Origin: Geotrypetes seraphini | Taxonomy: Eukaryota > Chordata > Amphibia > Gymnophiona > Dermophiidae | Reading direction: 5' to 3' | DNA: 64,000 nucleotides | Assembly: GCF_902459505.1 (NCBI RefSeq) | Contig: NC_047096.1 | Location: 806,001 to 870,000 of the forward strand | Shown here: one piece after another, positions 56,341 through 64,000 of the stretch | Layout of the letters: the number at the start of each line of letters is the position of its first letter | Numbering within the stretch: the stretch's first letter is position 1 | The notes under the pieces: generated by a model | The model's input: the letters and a program-made list of their open reading frames with translations, nothing else | Databases searched by the model: none | Told to the model about the DNA's origin: nothing | Translations under genes and position numbers: made by a program

Positions 56341-56989
56341 GAACTTCCTTATGTTCGTACAGAATCTATTCCCTTTTAACTTTAACGAGTGCCCTCTCAT
56401 TCTTTCTACCTTGGAGAGGGTGAACAATCTGTCTTTATCTACTAAGTCTATTCCCTTCATTATCTTGAATGTTTCAATCATGCCCAGTTTCTCTAATCTC
56501 TCACTGTATGGCAACTCCTCCAGCCCCTTAACCATTTTAGTCACTCTTCTCTGGAACCTTTCAAGTAATTCTGTGTCCTTCTTCATGTACGGCGACAGTG
56601 CTGGACGCAGTATTCCAGGTGGGGGAGTACCATGGCCTGGTACAGCGGCATGATAACCTTCTTCGATCTGTTTGTGATCCCCTTCTTAATCATTCCTAGC
56701 ATTCTGTTCGCCCTTTTCGCTGCCACCGCACATTGCGCGGACGGCTTCATTGACTTGTCGACCAGAACTCCCAAGTCTCTTTCCTAGGAGGTCTCTCCAA
56801 GTACTGCACCAGACATCCTGTATTCGTGTATAAGATTTTTGTTACCGACATGCATCACCTTACACTTATACACGTTAAACCTCATTTGCCATGTCGCGGT
56901 GCATTTCTCGAGCGTGTTTATGTCACGTTGCAGGTCTTTGCAATCCTTCTGCGTCTTCACTACTCTGAATAACTTCGTATTGTCTGCAA

Positions 56990-57195
56990 ATTTAATAATA
57001 ATAATATAAGAGTTTATATACCACAGGACCGTGAAGTTCTATGCGGTTTACAATGATTAAAAATGCTACAAAATTAAAAGCTAGTGACTAACAGCTCTAG
57101 AGATCAGTTATTGTGGAATAAGATTGTACAAATCAGCTACCTAAGTACTTCAGGAACAGATATGTTTTTAGGTGTTTCCTAAATTCCCCATAATT
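56990..57195 (-). mobile_element. L2-type tail inserted in CR1
   Basis: AATAATAATAATATAAGAG…TATGCGGTTTACAATG is a reversed L2 3' end. AATTTAAT flanks both sides as a probable target duplication. Confidence 0.8.
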
Positions 57196-57606
57196 TAATC
57201 ACCTCGATTGTCGTACCAATTTCCAGGTCGTTTATAAATATGTTGAAGAGCGTGGGTCCAAGCACCGAGCCCTGCGGCACTCCACTCGTGACACTTTTCC
57301 AGTCCCCACTCTCTGTTTTCTATCCGACAGCCAGTTTTTAATCCACATGAATATTTCACCCTCGATTCCATGGCTCACAATTTTTCAAAGTAGTCGTTCA
57401 TGCGGAACCTTGTCGAATGCCTTCTGAAAATCCTGAAATAAAATGTTAACTGGGTCACCTTGTCTTTCTGTCTGTTTACTCCCCCAAAGAAGTGCAGCAA
57501 GTTCATCAAGCAAGATCTTCCTTTGCTGAAGTCGATGCTGGCTGGTTCTCATCAGATTGTGTCCGTCAAGGTGATCAATGATGCGGTCCTCTATCAGCGC
57601 CTCCAT

Positions 57607-57722
57607 AACTTAACTTTATTCTTCTATATCTCCTTAATCAAACAATTTCTAGGCGGTTTACACAGAAGAAGGCTGGACAATCAGTGAAATACAATTAATT
57701 AAAAATTCAACAATTTCATAAC
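57607..57722 (-). mobile_element. L2-type tail inserted in CR1
   Basis: TTTATTCTTCTATATCTCC…TTTCTAGGCGGTTTACAC is a reversed L2 3' end, followed by the palindromic MITE. Confidence 0.75.
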
Positions 57723-57872
57723 TATGGGCTCCTTTTACAAAGGTGCGCTAGTGGTTTTAGCGCTTGCACCGGATTAGCGTGCTCTACTTGAAAAACTACC
57801 ACCTGCTCAAGAGGAGACGGTAGCGGCTAGCGCGCGCTAAAACCGCTAGTGCGCCTTTGTAAAAGGAGCCCT
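57723..57872. mobile_element. Harbinger-like palindromic MITE
   Basis: GGGCTCCTTTTACAAAGGTG and CGCCTTTGTAAAAGGAGCCC are near-perfect inverted ends. The arms carry GCGCTAGTGGTTTTAGCGC-type sequence. TATG flanks both ends. Confidence 0.85.
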
Positions 57873-58620
57873 ATGTCTTTCCCGGTACCGAGGTCAGACT
57901 TGCCGGTCTGTAGTTTCCCGTATCTCCCCTCAAACCTTTCTTGAAGATCGGCGTAATATTCGCCACTTTCCAGTCTTCCAGAATCCTTCCCGATTTGATC
58001 AACAGATTGGCTATTATTTAAAGCAGTTCAGCTATAGCACCTTTCAGTTCCTTGATTACCCTTTGATGGATGCCATCCGGTCCCGGGGATTTATCGTTTT
58101 TAAGTCTATCAATCTGCCTGCATACCTCTTCTAGACTGACCGTCAACCCTGTCAGTTTCTTGTCTTCATTTCCTGCATATAGCCTTTTGGCTTCCGGTAT
58201 GTTGTGTATATCCTCTTTGGTAAATACAGACGCAAAAAATGTGTTCAGTTTGTCGGCGATGGCTTTGTCCTCCTTTAGCACTCCCTTTATTCCAGGTCAT
58301 TTCCCCTTAATATATCGAAAGAACGGCTTGAAGTTTTTTGCCTCCTTGGCTAGTTTTTCCTTGTAGTCTCTCTTGGTCCCTCTTACTGCCTTGTGGCACC
58401 TGCTTTGATGTTGCTTGTGCTTTTTCCAGTTTTTGTCTGTTTTTGACCGTTTCCATTCCTTACACGAAGTCTTCTTGTCTCTGCTTCCTTCACCACTACA
58501 ATGAGCCACGTCGGTTCCTTGTTCTTTTTCCTCTTGGATCCCTTGTTGATACGCGGTATATATAGATTTTGCACCTCAATGACTCTACCTGTTACTGTCA
58601 ATAAATAAAAAAAGCAGATT

Positions 58621-59862
58621 GAACGGAAAAGGAAGCACATTCCAAAGGGTTCCAGGTCAGTGACCCCTTCAGAAAATCATTACCAGTCTTGGGGTAACCA
58701 GAAGTTCTCAGGTATGACCAAGGTCCCTCGCCATCCACAGTGCAGTCTGCCAAGTGGATCCAGATTCATCCAACAGGGTTGATCCAGTTCTGGTTTTACT
58801 CCATTCTATGCAGGGACTTGTAGTTCTGAGTTTCCCATTGCATTCCCTAAGAAAATCAAGACTACAAATCTTTGCATGCAACAGGGTAAGCCCAAGCCTG
58901 GATCACCCCTGTTGAGTGAATCTGGATCCATACGGCCTCACCATTCACAGTGATGAGCCCTCTGTTGTGTGCTACAGGGTATCACAATCCACACCAACAC
59001 ACGCTGTCAGCTCATTGCTGTGTGCACCAAAGTCCCACCGTCCACATGGACACACTGGCCAGACCACTGCAACAGGGCCTCACTATCCAGACAGACTACC
59101 AATAGGCTGCAGCACACTCTAACCAGGAAGGCTGAAAAAGACAAAAAATGATTGAAAAAGAAAATGTGAGGCAGCAAATTTTCTAACCTTTGCTCTGTCT
59201 GAACCTTATTCCTTCTTTCCTGGATTGTGCTGAGTAAAGACTCTCTCATCTCGAATGTTGAATAGTTTGCTGTCCTCTCTCTAAGTACCTCAAGCCCCGG
59301 CCCCTGCTCCCTCCCTCAGTGCATCTCAGCTCCTTCGGGCCACCATCATGACAATGGTCAGTAATGCTTTCTGAGCATGACAGACAGGAATGCCAGTACA
59401 TCGCTGTCAGGAGGTGATAACTGGAAAGCAAAGTGCTCTCTGTCCTTCCCTAAGCATGAGCTCATACCTTTCATCTGAGGCTTTTCAGGACGCTGGGTAC
59501 CACTCAGTCTTCCACACTATTAGATGGTGAACAGAGCCACTGCAGTGAAGGGTGAGAAGCAGCCAGCAGCTGAGAGAGAAGGCATGCTTCTGGGTCCTAA
59601 AAGCCACCTAGGCTAGAGTTCCTCAGTATTAGCCTTCCCAGCCATGGTAAATCGTTCTGTGGAGATGCTTCCGTCGATATCATATTTACATCTAAATTGC
59701 TTAGTGGCTATCATTATAAAATACAAAGATAAGAAACCCATGCTCAGATTCCAGCCAGGAATGTTTGCTAGCTGTGTCTGACAGCCCCTCTCGCAGCAGA
59801 GGGTCTTGAGAGGTGGAGAGGGGTCCTCTGTACAGAGAGGGGCATTTCAAGCTGAGAGTTTC
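58621..59862. other. Unique sequence upstream of GPR61
   Basis: No repeat family is recognised over about 1.2 kb, unlike most of the window. A palindromic stretch TGTAGTTCTGAG…GACTACAAATC lies near 58810-58870. It lies 11 kb upstream of GPR61 on the minus strand and could hold a 5' UTR exon or enhancer. Nothing proves it. Confidence 0.35.
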
Positions 59863-60110
59863 AAGTTTAATACAAATTTGGATACCACCTATCAGTCTTC
59901 TAAGTGTTTACATTACATACAGGACCTACTGGAACGATAGGATTAAGGTAAAGAATTACATTATAAAATAGGAAAGAGAGCCATACAAAAGGAAGGGAGA
60001 ACCCATCTGATAACCAAAGCAGAAATCCCCCTCTTTTGCTACGCTAGCCGATTTAGCGTGCCTTAGTAAACGGACCCCAATGTTTCATAAGGTAAGTGCA
60101 TTAGAGGTTG
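59863..60110 (-). mobile_element. L2-type tail with MITE fragment
   Basis: TTTCAAGTTTAATACAAATT starts a reversed L2 end. At 60030-60079 a Harbinger-like half (CCCCTCTTTTGCTACGCTAG) interrupts it. Confidence 0.6.
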
Positions 60111-60351
60111 AATGTATCTATAAAAAGTCCGAATCAGCATGTAGTATTAAAGTTCCTTCAATCATAAGATAAGTTGTTTAGATGCTTCCATTAATTTATA
60201 AATTTTAAGCGCATACCTACAATTTTGCTATTAACCAGACCGAGGTTTTTTCTCCCTCCAGATTACCATAAAACATGTGGTTAATATAATAAATGTGTGT
60301 TTAACTACCAGTCAACACAAATGGAAGAAAACCTAAAAAATGTCAATAACA

Positions 60352-61318
60352 AATCTAATACACACAACTGTAATTTATTAAACAAGAGGAAAAGACCACA
60401 TAGAATATAGAATTCACAACGTGGTTGATAGCAGGACAGGTTCTCTATCATAGGTCTACAAAAACCTCTAGTAGCCGATTGAAAAACTTAATATTAGTAC
60501 GTGTACTAAGCACTTAAATGATAACAATCAGCAAAAAATGCACTTATCTCAAACGTAGATAAGAGCCCGACGGGACCCATTTCGCCAAAATTTTTGGCTT
60601 CGTCGGGGGACTTTTTGAACAACTGAAGAAGAAGAAGAAATAAATGCCAAAGAATGTATCACAAACATTTAAATACATCATAAAGCACAGTTAACACACT
60701 CAATCGAAGTAGTACTTACTGCATTCAGTATGAACTTTCTTGCATTTCAAAAAATGGCGCCGGTAATCTTTAGGACACCACGCATGCGTATTTAAACTGA
60801 CTCAAATGACGTCACACTTGCATCAAACTTTAAATGTTAGTAAAAAGAATGCCAACCTATGTTACTGTTTAAGCCAAAAGGTTTGACAGTGTTTAGCTGG
60901 AAAATCCATCGGGCTTGCCGCTGCAGTAGTTTATTGTGACGATCACCTCCCCGCTCATTTTTAATTTCTTTATCGATGCATAAACATTTTAACTGCTGAA
61001 AATCATGTTGAAATTCAAGACAATGTTCAACCAATGGAGCGCTCAGCCTCTTTAATTTGATATTTGATTTATGTTCACTCATTCATATTCTGAACGGGCC
61101 TGTTGATTTACCCACGGACAGATTATTAAATATATGACAAAATCTGTGTTGCATGTCAAAAAAAGCTTAATCTGATACAATCGGCTACAAGAGGTTTTTG
61201 TAGACCTATGATAGAGAACTTGTCCTGCTATCAACCACGTTGTGAATTCTATATTCTATGTGGTCTTTTCCTCTTGTTTAATAAATTACAGTTGTGTGTG
61301 AAACCTGTATATTAGATT
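60352..61318 (-). mobile_element. Penelope-like element 3' part with inverted terminal repeats
   Basis: The minus frame 60837-61082 gives KRLSAPLVEHCLEFQH, RGGDRHNKLLQRQARWI and LNTVKPFGLN, the GIY-YIG endonuclease tail of Penelope-like elements. The terminal phrase TTTCGCCAAAATTTTTGGCT with CGTCGGGGGAC lies at 60582-60612. Arms of about 130 bp at 60352-60480 and 61180-61318 are near-perfect inverted copies. The reverse transcriptase is missing. Confidence 0.85.
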
Positions 61319-61779
61319 TAATATAATAAATGGAAATTTAAGATAAATGGCAATAAGTATTACTTATTGAATTCGAGAATTCCACTTTTGTACTGTGGAA
61401 TTTCAAATCTGATTTTTTTGTTGTTTTTATACTCAAATATACAACATTATAGTAATCCAAACCAGCTTGCACAAGAGATTGAAGAATATGTTTAAAATAA
61501 TTGCAATAAATACATCCGAAGTTTGCTCAACATCTGTAATTTAAGTAGGTCTTCTTAAAAGTCAACTGGGTATCCAAAATCACACCCAAATATTGGACTT
61601 CGGCAGAAAAATGCATCACTGTATTCAAAATGGGTAACAGCACATTAAATCAGGATCAAAATCTCTCGAAAAAAGCATAATTTTCATTTTAGAGATAATC
61701 AACATTAACCTGTTGGCATTTATTCAGTTCTTAATATCATACATTACATTATGCAGCCGCTTAGGTTACTCCTGATCCT
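61319..61779. other. Decayed L2-like sequence
   Basis: AT-rich sequence containing phrases such as AATCACACCCAAATATTGGA and TAATCAACATTAACC, which suggest antisense L2 coding sequence. No exon is recognised. Confidence 0.4.
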
Positions 61780-62327
61780 ATCACCTCTTAACTTAGCTTA
61801 TTTTTGCTAAAGGCAAGTTCGACCACGTCTCCCCAATCCTGTCCAAACTTCATTGGCTTCCAGTTCACTCCAGAGTCCTCTTTAAATGTTCCTGTTTAGC
61901 TTTCAAGATCCTACATGGCATCCTCCCTCCCGTTATCCCACTCTTCTGGAACTCCTCTAACCCTAATTCCACTAGATCCTCCCAAAAACTGAAACTATCA
62001 TTCCCCTCTGCAAAAGGTATATCCCGCGAAGGAAAACTAGGAACATCCCTCCCCTTTAGAACCACAGAACTCTGGAACAACCTCACATTCCCGCTCAGTA
62101 TTTCTAGCTCCCTCCAATCCTTCCGCAAACACCTGAAAACTTGGCTCTTTTCAAAAATCTAACACCTCCCGCTCTTTGGTACCCTGTCCCTCTTTATCTT
62201 CCTAGCTCCTTTCCTATAACCCTTCATTGTAGCTCCTTTTCAATCTAACCCTGTAAACCGTGCCGAGCTCTACGCTTGTGGAGATGGTGAGATATACAAA
62301 CCTAAGGTTTAGTTTAGTTTAGTTTAA
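61780..62327 (+). mobile_element. L2-type LINE 3' fragment
   Basis: Plus translation gives LSKLHWLPVHSRVLFKCSCL, a TELWNNLTFPLSI block and SFRKHLKTWLFSK, the L2 C-terminus. The 3' end is AACCGTGCCGAGCTCTACGC with a (TTTAG)n tail. The open frame on the opposite strand is a shadow. Confidence 0.9.
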
Positions 62328-62780
62328 CTTCATCCTATCAGGATTACCATATGGCTCCAGAAAAAGGAGGACGGATTGAGACATCTGGGTTTTACTTCCA
62401 TTGCTTTCAATGGAAGTAAAACCCAGATACCTCAATACATCCTCCTTTTTCTGGAGCCATATGGTAACCCTACAACCTATGCCCTCTCAATCTGGAGTTT
62501 CTGTTCAAATGAAAGAATGCTACCTAGGTATTTAAACGTCTCTTATCATATCTCTCCTCTCCCGCATCTCCTCCAAAGTATATAGATTAGATCTTAAGTC
62601 TGTCCCCATACGCCTTATGACGAAGACCACGCACCATTTTAGTAGCCTTCCTCTGGACCGACTCCATCCTTTTTATATCTTTTTGAAGGTGCGGCCTCCA
62701 GAATTGTACACAATATTCTAAATGAAGTCCCACCAGAGTCTTATACAGGGGCATCAATACCTCCTTTTTCAAGTTTAATT
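62328..62780 (-). mobile_element. CR1 fragment with inserted MITE
   Basis: The minus frame 62587-62772 reads [20 protein letters not shown] and [15 protein letters not shown]. The phrase ACTTCATCCTATGCCCTCTC is split by the MITE at 62341-62471. Confidence 0.85.
62341..62471. mobile_element. GGTTACCATATGG-type MITE, near-perfect palindrome
   Basis: Two arms of about 63 bp are almost exact reverse complements from GGATTACCATATGGCTCCAG to CTGGAGCCATATGGTAACCC, centred on CATTGCTTTCAATGG. This is the best-preserved copy of this family. Confidence 0.9.
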
Positions 62781-63200
62781 AAATTTTAATATACCGACCA
62801 TCGACGTGCACCTGTCCAGTTTACAAAGCTAAAAAAGGTTAAAATAAATTTTTGTAGGGGGGTAAAAGGGGGAAATAATAATAATAATTTTTATTCTTAT
62901 ATACCGCCATACCCAGCGAGTTCTAGGCGGTTTACATCAATTAGATTAGGATCTGCATAGACAGGCAGATTTACAATTATTTATCAGAATTACAGCTTTA
63001 ATCGAACTAGACAGAGGAGGTGGAAAGTAGGGAAAAAGGGATGGCCTCATGAGGGAGGCGAAGTGGGGAGGCGGGGAGTTATTGTCGGGGGGGCGGGACA
63101 ATTCGGGTCTTGTTTGCTGAATAGGTAGGTTTTAAGTAATTTTCTAAAGCCGAGGTTAATGTGAACATTAAATGGGCAAATTATAAATACAAACATGAGT
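62781..63200 (-). mobile_element. Two L2-type 3' tails in series
   Basis: The first (62770-62875) reads AATATACCGACCATCGACGT…AGTTTACAAAGC. The second (62876-63200) reads ATAATAATTTTTATTCTTAT…CTAGGCGGTTTACATC. Both are reversed L2 3' ends of different subfamilies. Confidence 0.8.
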
Positions 63201-63879
63201 TTGAGGGTAAAGGAGGGGGAAGTTAATAATTACATCATTAAAAACAAATTAATTAAAGGGAAGAGAGGGAGGGGGAATAAAACACCAGGAATGGGGATCA
63301 CTTCTTAAAAGCGGTTCGTGTGATATACTGCTATGCTGTTGGAAAGGAGATATTTAGACGCAGTGGTATGCGTCTTGGAATAAGAACGTTATTAGTTTAG
63401 TCTTGAATTTGAACAGACCTCTCCCTATGCACCCTAGCATCCTTCTAGTTCATAGGAGCCAACTTTTCAAAATGATTGGGGTGCTCAACTTGGCACAAAT
63501 TACCAAATCCATATAAACGAAACTAAAGCATGGTGGGTTGTGAACAGGGCTGGTCAGGCTGTCTTTAAATTAAAAGCACAGCAAGTGGTGCACATACAGG
63601 TAGGACTTGTAGGTCAAAGAAATGTTAGGGGTAGCACTGTAAGTCCCACCAGTCTCTCTCCCTCCTCAACCCCAACTCATCACCAAAATTTACCATCTTA
63701 CTCTCATAACATCCACACCACACGTGCTATTACTTCAGTCCACCCTGGTCCATATTCTCTCCCTCAATAGTCCCTCTTCCCTACCTAACCTATGTACACC
63801 ATACACTTTTTTTTTCTCAGACCATCCCCACTTCTTTCTCAGTCTCTCCTTGCTCAGGGCTGCATCTGGAGGACCTCTG
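63201..63879. other. No gene recognised
   Basis: Mixed sequence with a T tract near 63810. No coding sequence or known repeat is recognised beyond weak L2 tail at its start. Confidence 0.4.
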
Positions 63880-64000
63880 CGCATAAGAACATAAGAATAG
63901 CTATACTGGGACAGACCGAAGGTCCATCAAGCCCAGAATCATGTTTCCAACAGTGGCCAACCCAGGCCCCAAGTACCAGACAGAAACCCAAAGAGTAGCA
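63880..64000 (-). mobile_element. CR1 3' tail running off the window
   Basis: CATAAGAACATAAGAATAGC…GACCGAAGGTCCATCAAGCC is a reversed CR1 3' end. It continues beyond the right edge. Confidence 0.9.

Larger units (their letters stand above)
55958..58620 (-). mobile_element. CR1 LINE, long antisense copy with four insertions
   Basis: Minus-strand pieces in order are KNKEPTWLIVVVKEAE and the linker (58300-58620), DKAIADKLNTFFASVFTKED and DKSPGPDGIH (58018-58281), [14 protein letters not shown] (57385-57606), HLEYCVQH and ANRMLGMIKKGI (56583-56774), RFQRRVTKMVKGLEEL (56329-56586), and a 3' end at 55958-56182. It is interrupted by a sense CR1 end, two L2 tails and a MITE, with scattered stops and frame changes. 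Confidence 0.9.

Noticed and set aside
61865-62128. An 87-codon minus frame starting MRKDWRELEIL
   Set aside because: It is the antisense shadow of the L2 C-terminus on the plus strand.
48000-64000. AMIGO1, expected near GPR61 by human synteny
   Set aside because: No leucine-rich repeat frame is visible on either strand to the right edge. Repeat expansion may have pushed it further away.

Overview
This window looks like nuclear DNA from a vertebrate with a large, repeat-rich genome. An amphibian is most likely, and I would guess a caecilian, judging from the mix of CR1 and L2 LINEs, DIRS and Penelope-like retroelements, MIR-type SINEs and palindromic hAT/Harbinger MITEs. That species guess is an inference from repeat style, not a database match.

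Only two host coding segments can be supported, both on the minus strand. The first is the complete single-exon receptor gene GPR61 (46528-47892). The second is coding exon 1 of an inhibitory G-protein alpha subunit (14161-14278), called GNAI3 because GPR61 and GNAI3 are neighbours in the same orientation in human. GPR61 lies upstream and GNAI3 downstream on the minus strand, so mammalian order and orientation are kept, but about 32 kb of transposon debris now separates them. The rest of GNAI3 should lie beyond the left edge; positions 1-14160 are its first intron. The GNAI3 first exon sits in a short GC-rich promoter island with ETS, octamer and ZNF143-like sites.

Layout. 1-1.3 kb: pyrimidine-rich minisatellite, a long foldback and a small hairpin. 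1.3-2.9 kb: DIRS fossil. 4-9.4 kb: nested CR1, hAT and Harbinger-like elements and a C-rich element. 9.5-14.0 kb: a 180-bp satellite made of a palindromic MITE, with a 7-unit higher-order repeat. 14.1-14.6 kb: GNAI3 exon 1 and promoter. 14.6-16.6 kb: a 207-bp pyrimidine-rich tandem array. 16.6-29 kb: CR1/L2 pieces, a 1.25-kb hAT element, a SINE and a DIRS fragment. 29.4-32.8 kb: a longer DIRS fossil with an insertion. 34.2-36.6 kb: a CR1 LINE with a long reverse transcriptase frame. 38.3-44.2 kb: an old CR1 broken apart by later insertions. 46.5-47.9 kb: GPR61. 48-64 kb: minisatellites of 39 and 31 bp, SINEs, another fractured CR1, a Penelope-like tail with inverted repeats, and L2/CR1 ends.

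I found no CRISPR array, operon or clearly new coding system. The most unusual structure is the tight pinning of the GNAI3 promoter and first exon between two unrelated tandem arrays, one of them a MITE turned into a higher-order satellite. Most long open frames here are artefacts of repeats whose period is a multiple of three, or pieces of LINEs. Coordinates of repeat edges are by eye and usually good to about 5-30 bases.
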